From Bombyx mori (lineage: Eukaryota; Arthropoda; Insecta; Lepidoptera; Bombycidae), in the NCBI RefSeq assembly GCF_030269925.1, contig NC_085119.1, positions 13,923,001-13,987,000 on the forward strand: a stretch of 64,000 bases of DNA. Direction: 5' to 3'. The stretch's first letter is position 1; each line of letters starts with the position of its first letter. The notes beneath the pieces are model-generated. The model saw nothing but the letters and a program-made list of their open reading frames with translations, was not told the origin of the DNA and did no database searches. Position numbers and translations under genes: made by a program. Below, in pieces: positions 49,450 through 57,836 of the stretch.

Positions 49450-52400
49450 ACAGCCCACAAGTAGTCCACTGCTGGACATAGGCCTCTCCCAATCCACACC
49501 TCTGAGCCCGGTCTTCGGCTCTAATAGAAAATATGTACTGTATTTGATACGAAAATAATTGTTCACTCTGACAGAATTCTTTTCAAACGATAACGCCAGT
49601 AATTGTTTCACACGCTTTTATTGCTACCTTGATTATCATTTAAAATTCTAATTTGCGAAGTAAATTGTGGTGGTAGTATTGAGAAATTTTCAATTAAATC
49701 CCACCACGGTATGCTTTCAAAAGTGATTCATGCTTGGACCGTTTGCAGTTTGCAATTATCAAAAACTTCTTTGCCTCCAATTTACCTTTGTTCAATGATG
49801 ATGAAATTTCTTTGAGCTACGTTAATAAAAGTGATTAAAAATAGAATTGAAGTCGTCGTGGCCTAAGGGATAAGACATCCGGTGCATTCGTATCGAGCGA
49901 TGCACTGGTGTTCGAATCTCGTAGGCGGGTACCAATTTTTCTAATGAAATATGTACTCAACAAATGTTCACGATTGACTTCCACGGTGAAGGAATAACAT
50001 CGTGCAATAAAAATCAAACCCGCAAAATTATAATTTGCGTAATTACTGGTGGTAGGACCTCTTGTGAGTCCGCACGGGTAGGTACCACCGCCCCGCCTAT
50101 TTCTGCCGTGAAGCAGTAATGCGTTTCGGTTTGAAGGGTGGGGCAGCCGTTGTGACTATACTGAGACCTTAGAACTATATCTCAAGGTGTGTGGCGCATT
50201 TACGTTGTAGATGTCTATGGGCTCCAGTAACCACTTAACACCAGGTGGGCTGTGAGCTCGTCCACACAAATAAGCAATAAAAATAATAATAATAATAATA
50301 ATTAACATATTATCACAAAAATAATGTGTTTTAATTAAAATTTTCTTTTTGCTTTGTTGCTTTTTTACCAAAGGAGGCAGGTTTTTATCGAACGTAATAT
50401 ATATGTCGCAGGCAATTTGTATGGTTCCGCCGTTTACAAACGGCGTCGGCATTATAAAAACGCTCGCCGATATGTAAAATGTCGAAGGCAAAATGATAAC
50501 TCGTTCAATTGTTATAATTTCGACATTGGTTGTAGTTTTAGGGTGACCATAATATACATGCTTATACATATGTCTATTTTTATGGTTCGCTCTACATCCT
50601 AAATCTTTTTAAAATGTTGGAACGTATAGGGTGGTATTAGATTCAATGACGTAGGATATAATATTTTACGGCGACATTTAGATTACACAAAAATATGTTT
50701 AATTTTTTTATTTGTCCCCATATATAATACTTTTTAGTAACATTCATTTTGTATTAATGTTTTTAGTAAATTACAGGTTTACTATAGATTATTTTTGGTT
50801 TTTAAAGTTTCAATTTTTTTTTTTATTACTTAGATTATTAATTTATTTTATCCTGGATCGATTCATATATATTATCTATATTCCTGTCAATAACTCTCCA
50901 CCTTCTTTGAGGGATTTTACTACTTAGTTTTGCGGCGAGTGCCTGTGGGATTTGTTGCTATCAAATTTACACACTACAAGCTTTTTTAGGCTCTGCTATC
51001 TCTAATATAATTAAGTAGTCAAACCCAGTCTGCTATGCTGGCGATGCTTAACTTGGCATTGATCCGATTTCTGCCAATAAATACCAATCTTCGACTGGGC
51101 CAGTTTGAAGGTTACCTAAAAATGATAGTCATAGAAGTCAGGCCCTTTCGGAATCTATAGGGAACACACACACATCAACTATAGATTCCACATCATAACA
51201 ACCTTATAGATTGTTTTGTTATTGTTCGGCTATCGCTGGTTGGTTGCAGGCGGTGAAGGAAGAGCTCGGCGTGACGACCCTGGCCATAGGCGACGGCGCC
51301 AACGACGTCTCCATGATACAAACGGCTGACGTCGGCGTCGGTACGTGTCGGTCGCTCTGAACTAATTAATAACTGCTTGTTACTACCCAATTAACGTTGA
51401 CCTTCTAATGTTTTAATTGAGTTTAATGTAAAACTAATTTCATTTAAATCTCCAAAGTAGTTTTGTCTGACGTTAACAGACCTCACAGATCGAAGTGTTG
51501 ATTTAAATAAATATTTGAAGAAACATTGCTAAATTGTTCATCGATATAGACGTCTCATTCATTAAATGTGTCTATCTCTTTCAGTTTCTTTCTCCAATAG
51601 CTTTTAAATGATTATTTTAGAGCGTGTACGGATAGGCATCGTCAATCTGGATATCCATATGAATAGGCATCATCAATCTGTTTATTTCTCACGCTTGAGA
51701 TTCAGAAGACCTCATGCCTCAAGACGGGCGGCGATTTGCCCCTTGACATCTGTCTCATTGAGATTCCACACACAAAAACTCTTCTTCTACAAGTGAACCA
51801 AATTTTTTTTCCGTCCAGGTCTGTCTGGCCAGGAAGGTATGCAGGCGGTGATGGCTTCGGACTTCGCGCTGTCGAGGTTCAAGTTCATAGAGCGGCTGCT
51901 GCTCGTACACGGACACTGGTGCTATGACCGGCTCGCCAGGATGATACTGTATTTCTTCCTCAAAAATGCCGTGAGTAGACCACACATTTCGGATCTGGTT
52001 TTGTTTAGAGGAACGATGGTGTATGAGCAATAGCAGGATATCAGCGTTGGCATCTATAGTGCTGGCAAGTTACACTCATATTGAGTTATATAACAGATTT
52101 TGTTACTTTTGTTTTTTTTACTACGTAACTTATATGTGTTTACTGGCGGTAGGATGTCTTGTGAGTCCGCACGGGTAAGTATTACCACTTGACCACCCCG
52201 TCTATTTCTGTCGTGTAGCAGCAATGCGTTTCGGTTTGAAGGGCGGGGCAGCTGTTATACTATTAAAACTGAGAACTTGCAAATCATGCATTTACGTTGT
52301 AGGTGTCTATGGGCTCCGGTAAACACTTAACATCAGGTGGGGCGTGGGTTCGTCCATTCATCGAAGCAATAAAAATAAAAAGTTGACATCAGCTTTGAGA

Positions 52401-55400
52401 AGGGCCGGATAACCTGTTAATATACTATTGTGTATTTTTTTCTGGTTTATTTTAATAGATGACTACAAATATTGTCAATAGTAGAACACCGAAACATACC
52501 TGCCGTGTTTTTTTTTCAGAATTTTTAGGAGTTTTCTAGAAGATATCGCTTTTATTAAAAATATAGCCTGTTGTATGAATGATATTTACCTATTTACTGA
52601 TGTCGACGTCGCCCAAAACACGTCGTTACGGATCCTCCCGATCCATTAACGGTGCTTTGCGGTACCATAAGCACCGGTCACCGTCCTCGTCGAACCCGTC
52701 GCTTGCGACAAAGGGCTCGACGGGCGAATTAACCCACAGACACAGCCCACTGAGTTTCTCGCCGGATCTTCTCGGTGGGTCGCGTTTCCGATCCGGTGGT
52801 AGATTCTGCGAAGCACGGCTCTTGCTAGGGCCAGTGTTAGCAATACTCCGGTGTGAGCCCCGTGACCTCACCTACACGTTAGGGTGAAGCTGAAATAGCC
52901 TCTCAAGGCTATCAGCATAGGTAGGGAAAAAAAAGTACCTAAAGTATGCTATCTCTGTCTCATTCCGTCTCTCAACTGTTTGTACAATTTCCAACAGACG
53001 TTCGTGTTCATGGTGTTCTGGTACCAGCTGTACTGCGGCTTCTCAGCTACGGTGATGATCGACCAGCTACACCTCATGGCCTACAACCTCATGTTCACCG
53101 CGCTACCACCCATCGTCATCGGTAAGCTCTCATCTACTCCAAACTTATAATTTGCGTAATTACTGGTGGTAGGACCTCTTGTGAGTCCGCGCGGGTAGGT
53201 ACCACCGCCCTGCCTATTTCTGCCGTGAAGCAGTAATGCGTTTCGGTTTGAAGGGTGAGACAGCTGTTGTAACTATATTTTGGTGGCGCATTTACGTCGT
53301 AGCGGCTATGGGCTCCAGTAACCACTTAACACCAGGTGGGCTGTGAGCTCGTTCACCCATCTCAGCAATAAAAAATAAAAATAAAATAAAAATGTGGAAC
53401 TTCTATAGCTGCACATAAAACTGTATGCTGGCGTATGAGGCCGTCAGTGCAAAAGTGGCCCAAGCTTACCATAGATAATGAGGTTTGAATTTACTTTTAC
53501 ACCACTGCTTCGTAGGTAAAAACAAAACGCGCAAAAATAATGTTTTCGAAACCATCTGCAATCTATGGCTGAAGCTAGGGATAGACAGGCTTTGGATCAA
53601 AGTTTATTACGTTTTAAATAAATTACAATATATAAGCACACAATTTTAGATTCGTTTTTTTATTGGCGCGGTTTATATCAAAATTTGAATTGGAATGAAC
53701 ACTAGTAAGTTTTTTTTGTACCTCTCTAGCAAACAACAAAGCCATAGATTCTTATTTACATTTTTTGTTTTAATTTTAATTTTAGTTTATACTCCTGCTC
53801 ATAAGGGGCTTAAAACCTGGTTTACGCATTCATTCCGAGCCTCTTTATCATACCAGTAAGTTGTTACATATTATGTAGCGTGCAACACTGGGTCGCATTC
53901 GGGCGTCATCGGATGCGATCGGAGTTCCCGAACGCGCAGGTGTCCCGTGACGTCATGTAACGATATTCGCGCTCGTCGATTTAAGTTTATTGTAAAAACG
54001 TAATTTTTAGTTTCATTTCGTATCTTGTAGTGCCTAGCGTTGTTTACTCTTTTTGATGTGAAACATCTATAGCCGCACGTAAAACCGATTTCTGGCGTGG
54101 CGACGCGTCGCCATGCGCAATCGACTGTGCGTTCTCTCCCACTCGATCCGGCGTTAAGCCATCTCTCTCCCTACACTGAGCTCGGATACCTATAGTGTGT
54201 ACTCCGTAGTGTATACAGTGTTGTTTACTACAGTACACATAACCTGTGTTTTACTTGAAAACAAATTAAGTAATTTTTCGTAATATTTTATTTTATTAGT
54301 TCCTATCACAATCTGTTCTTTTCTGTATATTACTTTTACAAAATAATGTCGATGTTTCACATCTGCCAGGCGTCCCGTGACGGCTCACATTTTTTTGTTT
54401 ATATTATAACATTGTACACATTATATAAGTATATGGTTGAATTGGTGTGTTTGACTTTTATGTGTTCGGAGCATAATATTCCGAGAATACGAACAACAAA
54501 CCACACATACAATACACTAGTAAGTTGGAATCGTGATGTGTGAGTGGTGTCGGTGGGGTTGCGTGTGCAGGTGCGTACGACCGCGTGGCGCCGGCGTCGC
54601 TGCTTGGCGAGGTGGCGGGGCTGTACGGCGCGGCGCGGCGCGGTCTCGCCTACCGCCCGCACTCCTACTGGCTGGTGCTCGCCGAGTCGCTCTACATCAG
54701 CCTCGTGGTGTTCTTCAGCGTCGCGACCGCCTACTGGGACTCCGCCGTCGACATCTGGTCCTTCGGCCTCTGCTGCATGACCTGCTGTCTCGTCGTCATG
54801 CTGGTCTACGTCGCCATCGAGACCAGGAGCTGGGTAAATTACTTTTTGTTCTTCACATCAACAGTTAACACGTTCATAATGCTATAAATGTAAAGAAAAA
54901 CCTTTGTCATTTAAAACTCTTTTAATTTTTCTTCAGTGTCATGGACTGATGTATGTCATTCAATAAAAATAACCTTCAATTTTGTTGTTACATATATTAA
55001 TATTGTTTAAAATATTAATTTTAAAAGGGATTTAAGAGCTTTAGACGTTGTTTTCTTATTATATCACAGATACAATTAAGTATTTTATTGTCTAATCATT
55101 CTGAAATGCTTCATATCATTATATAAATAATAAATAAAAATAAGTTTCTGGTGAAAGCTAATCCAAGTACGAAACCTTAACATGTGTCTCACGCGTTATG
55201 TGAAATTAATTCAGCCCCTGTAGACTATTTTAGTACAATTTCATCTTGAGTTAGAAAAAATATAAAAATAACCATTCTATATCGATAACACCAAGAATAT
55301 CATGTGGTCCACTTGACAAAAACATGAAAAAGGCGACTGAGGTATAAGGACCAGAGAACGCAATCGCCTATCCATTATGTCTCCAAATGAGTGGAGGAGT

Positions 55401-57836
55401 TTATAGTATAATGTTGGACTCGACTAACCACTTAACAATATATGCACCGTGAACTCATTCATGCCTTAAGGCAAATTATAAGATTGTACACACAGGTATA
55501 ATGACTTAAAACTAAACTTTCATGCAGCTTTTCTTCCCGAAACTAGTAAGTGTGGCACAGAGTGTCTAGTCGCTGTGTGACCGTGTGAATGTGTGACGCT
55601 TACCGTTCCTTACTGTCTTACTGCTTTTAGATGATTCACACGCATTCTAAATGTTTTCTAGAGCAAAAAAAAAAAGTGTTCTGTTTAGATTTATTCATTT
55701 TGACAATGACCTACGGTAATTAAGAACGATAAAGTCCAATTGAAACTAGTCCATTTAAGAGTAGTAAGGTGTCATTGTACGATTAAAAAAAAATCTTCTT
55801 TCTAAAACAAGTGGTAGGGGAATGACATGCCGGAAAAATCGCGACCGAACTGAAGTATGCGATGACCGAAAATTAAACTAATTTTAAGGTTTAATTTTCA
55901 TTTTAATATTTCCGGTGTTTCGATTACTTTACAATTTTCGTGGCCGCGAACAATGGTAGTCTTTTGAATATTCTGCCACTATCGCCTATTTCTCGATAAA
56001 AATATTGCTAGACTCAATATCATAATTGAATTAAATTTAAAATTACTTAATATTTATGAGCAACGATGCACACTGTGAATATAATTTGAGTCTATTCGTC
56101 ATCGTCCTCGTCGAACCCGTCGCTTGCGACGAAGGGCTCGACGAGTAAATTAACCCACAGACAGCCCACTAAGTTTCTCGCCGGATCTTCTCAGTGGGTC
56201 GCGTTTCCGATGCGGTTTGTCATTTCTTTCTCTTTTCTTTTCTCGCCGGATCTTCTCAGTGGGTCGCGTTTCCGATGCGGTGCGATAGATTCTGCAAAGC
56301 AGTGCTCTTGCTAGAGTTCGTGTTAGCAACGTCGTCAGGTTTGAGCCCCGTGAGCTCACCTACTAGTTAAGGTTACGCTGTAACAGCCTCTCAAGGCTAT
56401 AAGCTTAGGTAGAAAAAAAAACGATAAAAAGTTGTATAACAATAAACATTCTATTTACAGACAATAATTCAAGTGTTCGCCCTGACCGGTTCCTTGATGT
56501 CGTTCTTCTTGTTAACGATGGTGTACCAGACGGTGTGCAGGCCGTGCCTCGGGATGCCCTCCACCTATGGAGTCATGATGAACACAGTCAAAGATCCGAC
56601 CTACTGGCTGTTGCTCGTATTGACCACGGTCGCTGCATTGGCGCCCAGGTATGTCGCGTGTGAGCTCTAAATTTAAAAAACATGGTTTTTTTTTAAATTT
56701 GCCTACCGCTACCGTAAAATGGGAGGAATCGGGACACTTTTTTTGTAGTTATAGTAATAAAACGAAGATCATAATTGTTCCGGTAGTTTAAATTTTCATT
56801 TATAAAGCACTAAGATGGAGTTATTAAAGAATAATAATAAAAATTTGCAAAACCCACTTGTCCCTATTTACCTAGGCGTTGGGGTGAATCTGGTCGCTTA
56901 AAGGGACAATAAAGTTTTTCGATAGGGCTGGCACTATTTAGTTGTTAGGTAAGTACCTAACTTTACCTAGGTACCTAGGTACCTAATTAACTTTTAAAAA
57001 TCTTTCTTGAGTTACAAAACTTTTATGACTAAATTAAAATATTTAATATTCTTAAACACGAAATACAAGTTATTTTCAGTTCAACAAAGTTAAATTTAAC
57101 AACTCAACAAAAGTATTGTGGCATCTCAGATTTGTCCCTATTCCCACCAATCTAGTGTACTAATGTATTTGTTATTGTGGTATCGTTACCTCGCGGAGTT
57201 CTCACGGCGGATACCGCCAGCAGTACAGTGTCTCGATGCGCAGGTTGTCGTACCACGCCATCCGCAACTCGGTGCGGCCGGGCACGCTGCGGCGCGCGGT
57301 GGCGGCGCGGCGCCGGCCCCGCCTGCCCTACGCCGCGCACTACCGCTCCGCGCACGCGCAGGCGCACGTCTACAGGTACGCACGCACACGTGTACGGTTT
57401 TTTTTTACCTAAGCTGATGGCGTTAAGAGGTCATTTCAACGTTACGATTGTATGATTTGGAAAGGTTTTAAGTTAGCGCGGGCCGCGTGAGCGAACACTA
57501 TACTTGCATAGGTCATGACGTATACAAGTTTTGTCGAGTGTCACCTTATTTCTAAGGGACAATTTACTTTGCTTGCAAATCATTGGATAAACGTATACGG
57601 GTACGCATACAGACGTCTTATAAGTACTATTAGGTACGCACACACGCTCTACAGGTACGCCCGCATACGTGTACGGGTACGCACGCACACTCTATAAGTA
57701 CGCATGTAAACACGGACATGTCCACAGACGTGTTGGATTTCTGAATTGCAATAGAATTATGATTGATTTCGTTTGCAGGTCGACGGATGAAGATGGACTG
57801 CAGAAGAGCAGCGCGGACGTGGCGGCGGTCACGTGA
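37539..57836 (+). CDS. ATP10: Class V P4-ATPase (ATP10-type phospholipid flippase), 15 exons, 5' end not in window
   Basis: Seen: spliced exons 37539-37743, 40952-41776, 42116-42273, 42488-42632, 43343-43549, 44070-44292, 45451-45695, 47624-47827, 51250-51340, 51819-51970, 52998-53121, 54571-54833, 56461-56648, 57244-57375 and 57779-57836 form one open frame of about 1070 codons ending in TGA. All introns are GT-AG and phases match. Motifs in order: actuator DGETNLK, M4 PISLYV, DKTGTLT with the phosphorylated Asp at 41573-41575, [25 protein letters not shown] and GDGAND, then M5-M10. Known: P4-ATPases move phospholipids (class V members PC or glucosylceramide) from the outer to the inner leaflet, usually with a CDC50 partner. 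[10 protein letters not shown] before DKTGT and FRRCTVNGV after it are typical of ATP10A/B/D. Odd: the part encoding M1-M2 (perhaps 150-250 residues) is missing upstream. No catalytic residue is lost, so the gene looks functional. Confidence 0.93.
38153..38326 (+). mobile_element. MITE-V copy 3, full length, ATP10 intron A-B
   Basis: About 174 bp with long inverted arms (TGTGCTTAGTGCGAG / GGCACTAAGCACAC) around a GGAACAGCGCCTCTAGTGGC centre. Confidence 0.8.
38628..38862 (+). mobile_element. Bm1 SINE, degenerate, in ATP10 intron A-B
   Basis: Diverged copy with an extra (ATACA)n-like segment; GACAGCCGTTATAC and TTATGGGCTACAGCAA are recognisable. Confidence 0.65.
39929..40105 (+). mobile_element. 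MITE-V copy 4, full length, ATP10 intron A-B
   Basis: CAGTGTGCTTAGTGCGAG at the left and CTCGCATTAAGTACACTG at the right; arms of about 55 bp. Confidence 0.82.
40631..40845 (+). repeat. Repeat W copy 1, intron A-B
   Basis: Shares AAGCTTACCATAG, TAATGAGGTTTGAATTTAC and AATTGCAATATATAAGCAC (one mismatch) with 53430-53645. Unclassified. Confidence 0.7.
40952..41776 (+). CDS. ATP10: ATP10 exon B: M3, M4 (PISL) and phosphorylation site DKTGT
   Basis: Largest exon, 275 codons, phase 0 at both ends (acceptor AG 40950-40951, donor GT 41777). It carries the [13 protein letters not shown] segment, [12 protein letters not shown], membrane segment M3, M4 with PISLYVTIE (the half-way gate of P4 pumps), then [10 protein letters not shown] and [13 protein letters not shown] with the catalytic Asp codon at 41573-41575. 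The end is a Pro/Ser-rich stretch entering the nucleotide-binding domain. The open frame to the left, up to 40868, is intronic. Confidence 0.95.
41806..42075 (+). mobile_element. Non-autonomous Helitron filling ATP10 intron B-C
   Basis: A|TCTATATATATAAAA at the left and GGTCAGCTAG|T at the right. It makes up 270 of the 339 bp of intron B-C. Confidence 0.85.
42116..42273 (+). CDS. ATP10: ATP10 exon C: nucleotide-binding domain, start
   Basis: Starts in phase 0 after CCAG at 42112-42115. It encodes [19 protein letters not shown], the conserved segment after the phosphorylation domain in class V P4-ATPases, then a low-complexity Ser/Asn-rich linker. It ends two bases into a codon at GTAAGT (42274). 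Confidence 0.85.
42488..42632 (+). CDS. ATP10: ATP10 exon D: Pro/Ser/Thr-rich linker of the N domain
   Basis: The acceptor is TTTTCAG ending at 42487. The first base completes the Lys codon split from exon C, and the frame runs to CAG at 42632 before GTACAA. It encodes a Ser/Thr/Pro-rich stretch typical of the variable insert in ATP10 N domains. There is no conserved motif, so support comes from reading frame and splice sites. Confidence 0.75.
42680..42960 (-). repeat. Dispersed repeat fragment in intron D-E
   Basis: CACTATGTGGGGTTGGCACAGC and the following CT-rich CATCATCATACACTCCATCC look like a common lepidopteran retroelement fragment. It explains the open frame that runs on from exon D. 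Confidence 0.4.
43343..43549 (+). CDS. ATP10: ATP10 exon E: N domain, ESPDE and FDSNRK motifs
   Basis: 69 codons, phase 0 at both ends (acceptor AG 43341-43342, donor GT 43550). It encodes [20 protein letters not shown] and, later, [12 protein letters not shown], the P4-ATPase N-domain signatures that line the ATP pocket. Third-position GC rises strongly compared with exon B. Confidence 0.93.
44070..44292 (+). CDS. ATP10: ATP10 exon F: N domain with KGAD ATP-binding motif
   Basis: Acceptor TCTAG ends at 44069 and the donor GTAAGA starts at 44293, leaving one base of a Gly codon. [16 protein letters not shown] contains the KGA(D/E) nucleotide-binding motif, and [11 protein letters not shown] is the conserved RTL segment. 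Very GC- and CpG-rich. Confidence 0.93.
44306..44434 (+). mobile_element. MITE-V copy 5, truncated by Bm1, ATP10 intron F-G
   Basis: Begins 13 bp after the exon F donor. The right arm stops at GTTAAAAACTC, where the Bm1 T-run starts; the central segment is partly inverted or rearranged (TTTGTTGCTAGGAGCGCTG). Confidence 0.75.
44435..44630 (-). mobile_element. Bm1 SINE in ATP10 intron F-G
   Basis: The T-run directly abuts a truncated MITE-V. Ends at CACGGCAGAAATA, so it is 5'-truncated. Confidence 0.9.
45017..45405 (+). mobile_element. Bm1 SINE, nearly full length, in ATP10 intron F-G
   Basis: Has the head GTCGTCGTGGCCTAAAAGAT, a mutated B box (GGTGTCCGAATCC), and body and tail with a local deletion. 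Confidence 0.92.
45451..45695 (+). CDS. ATP10: ATP10 exon G: P domain with TGDK motif
   Basis: The acceptor AACAG ends at 45450. The first two bases complete the Gly codon from exon F. It encodes [16 protein letters not shown] and [18 protein letters not shown] (TGDK codons 45600-45611), the hinge and Mg/ATP-coordinating loop of the P domain. Donor GT at 45696; phase 0 out. Confidence 0.95.
45754..46174 (+). mobile_element. Non-autonomous Helitron in ATP10 intron G-H
   Basis: A|TCTATACTAATATTATAAAG start; CGCG-GACGAAGT-CGCG hairpin and CTAG|T end. Confidence 0.8.
46324..46622. mobile_element. MITE with about 85-bp imperfect TIRs, TA duplication, intron G-H
   Basis: Starts CTGGGTGTTAGG and ends CCTAACACCCAG, with TA on each side (46322-46323, 46623-46624). 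Arms share ATAGTACTAATGACA and ATGATGGGACGGAAAAAA. TA duplication suggests a Tc1/mariner-type helper. Confidence 0.85.
46634..46886 (-). mobile_element. Bm1 SINE in ATP10 intron G-H
   Basis: Reverse copy starting just outside the MITE at 46324-46622. Confidence 0.9.
47624..47827 (+). CDS. ATP10: ATP10 exon H: P domain, CCRATPLQK
   Basis: 68 codons, phase 0 at both ends (acceptor AG 47622-47623, donor GT 47828). It contains [13 protein letters not shown] and [16 protein letters not shown], both conserved in class IV-V P4-ATPases just before the GDGAND loop. GC is extreme for this AT-rich genome. Confidence 0.92.
47843..47958 (+). mobile_element. LINE C-terminal scrap with (CAA)n tail
   Basis: Codons reading [18 protein letters not shown] and a stop, then CAACAACAACAAC. 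It begins 16 bp after the exon H donor. Similar tails end RTE-type LINEs. Confidence 0.5.
48003..48108 (+). mobile_element. Jockey-type LINE 3' end, internally deleted
   Basis: CGTCGAACTCATCGCTTGCG through ACCCACAGACACG, then jumps to AGCTATCAGCTTAGATAG. Confidence 0.7.
48126..49147 (-). mobile_element. DNA transposon remnant, 30-bp TIRs and transposase C-terminus, intron H-I
   Basis: 48126-48155 and 49118-49147 are inverted repeats matching at about 29 of 30 positions (ACAACATGTAACATA and onward), set in TATATA runs. The reverse frame near 48277-48560 reads [17 protein letters not shown] followed by EELKNKI, the conserved C-terminal part of Tc1/mariner-like DDE transposases. The catalytic N-terminal part is deleted. 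Confidence 0.8.
48277..48560 (-). pseudogene. DDE transposase C-terminal fragment
   Basis: Frame with [20 protein letters not shown] and a helical tail. Only the last third of a transposase (which is usually about 350 residues) remains. Confidence 0.75.
49419..49520 (-). mobile_element. LINE 3' end with (ATG)n repeat
   Basis: (CATCAT)n joined to GCCCACAAGTAGTCCACTGC and GGACATAGGCCTCTCCC, a very common lepidopteran LINE end in reverse. Confidence 0.7.
49847..50300 (+). mobile_element. Bm1 SINE, full length, in ATP10 intron H-I
   Basis: Head GTCGTCGTGGCCTAAGGGAT with B box GGTGTTCGAATCTC, complete body and an (AAT)n tail. One of the two most complete copies here. Confidence 0.95.
51250..51340 (+). 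CDS. ATP10: ATP10 exon I: GDGAND Mg-binding loop
   Basis: 30 codons plus one base, too short to stand out as an open frame. The acceptor TTGCAG ends at 51249 and the donor GTACGT starts at 51341. It encodes [20 protein letters not shown] (GDGAND codons 51289-51306), the invariant Mg-coordinating loop of P-type ATPases. Confidence 0.95.
51819..51970 (+). CDS. ATP10: ATP10 exon J: end of P domain, start of M5
   Basis: The acceptor CCAG ends at 51818 after a run of T. Two bases complete the Gly split from exon I, giving [20 protein letters not shown], then the HGHWCY motif and [11 protein letters not shown] entering M5. Phase 0 out at GTGAGT (51971). Confidence 0.95.
52141..52380 (+). mobile_element. 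Bm1 SINE in ATP10 intron J-K
   Basis: Moderately diverged body and tail copy. Confidence 0.85.
52610..52935 (+). mobile_element. Jockey-type LINE 3' end in ATP10 intron J-K
   Basis: Starts in the end of ORF2 (CGTCGTTACGGATCCTCCCG), has the full UTR core and an A-run ending 63 bp before exon K. Confidence 0.82.
52998..53121 (+). CDS. ATP10: ATP10 exon K: M5-M6
   Basis: 41 codons plus one base. The acceptor AACAG ends at 52997 and the donor GTAAGC starts at 53122. [17 protein letters not shown] matches the M5-M6 loop of P4-ATPases, and [10 protein letters not shown] matches the end of M6. Confidence 0.92.
53142..53393 (+). mobile_element. Bm1 SINE in ATP10 intron K-L
   Basis: Starts 20 bp after the exon K donor; a short internal deletion removes the AGACCTTAGAAC segment. 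Confidence 0.9.
53430..53645 (+). repeat. Repeat W copy 2, intron K-L
   Basis: Diverged copy of 40631-40845, same orientation. Confidence 0.7.
54048..54393 (+). mobile_element. Repeat Y copy 2, in ATP10 intron K-L
   Basis: Close match to 7709-8156, both bounded by TTTTTGATGTG and GGCTCACATTTTTT. Confidence 0.7.
54571..54833 (+). CDS. ATP10: ATP10 exon L: M7-M8
   Basis: The acceptor GTGCAG ends at 54570. Two bases complete the Gly from exon K, phase 0 out at GTAAAT (54834). It encodes the cytoplasmic M6-M7 loop, a hydrophobic M7 around [17 protein letters not shown] and M8 around [16 protein letters not shown]. Strongly CpG-rich. Confidence 0.9.
56094..56420 (+). mobile_element. Jockey-type LINE 3' end with internal 41-bp duplication, intron L-M
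   Basis: The block beginning TCTCGCCGGATCTTCTCAG occurs at 56176-56216 and again at 56241-56281, separated by a CT-rich spacer. Ends in an A-run 40 bp before exon M. Confidence 0.8.
56461..56648 (+). CDS. ATP10: ATP10 exon M: M9-M10
   Basis: The acceptor TTTACAG ends at 56460. Ends two bases into an Arg codon at GTATGT (56649). Two hydrophobic stretches, [17 protein letters not shown] and [15 protein letters not shown], fit M9 and M10. ALAPR corresponds to the LxPR motif that ends M10 in ATP10 proteins. Confidence 0.9.
57244..57375 (+). CDS. ATP10: ATP10 exon N: cytoplasmic C-terminal tail
   Basis: Chosen start follows GCGCAG ending at 57243, which completes the conserved Arg after M10. A second acceptor ending at 57228 would add five in-frame residues. 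It encodes a very basic, Ala/Arg-rich tail and ends two bases into a codon at GTACGC (57376). Frame continuity and the ALAPR join are the support; the tail is not conserved in sequence. Confidence 0.75.
57398..57602 (-). mobile_element. Jockey-type LINE tail and reverse transcriptase scrap, intron N-O
   Basis: 57398-57455 is a LINE tail (T-run, ACCTAAGCTGATGGC). 57473-57602 in reverse encodes [20 protein letters not shown], closely matching the reverse transcriptase segment of the 34.7 kb copy; the 3' UTR between them is deleted. Confidence 0.75.
57779..57836 (+). CDS. ATP10: ATP10 exon O: last coding exon and stop
   Basis: The acceptor TTTGCAG ends at 57778. The first base completes an Arg codon; the frame reads [18 protein letters not shown] and stops at TGA 57834-57836. 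Short acidic/serine-rich end. The good acceptor and phase match make this the likely terminal exon, though the residues are not conserved. Confidence 0.7.

Noticed and set aside
49419..49460. (CAT)n run as a possible CRISPR-like array
   Set aside because: A simple trinucleotide repeat at a LINE end; no spacers.
54533..54868. Arg-rich frames overlapping exon L in other frames
   Set aside because: High GC makes all frames open; only the frame matching M7-M8 continues from exon K.
57118..57455. Several overlapping frames around exon N
   Set aside because: GC-rich shadows; the correct frame is set by the split codon from exon M and the join to exon O.
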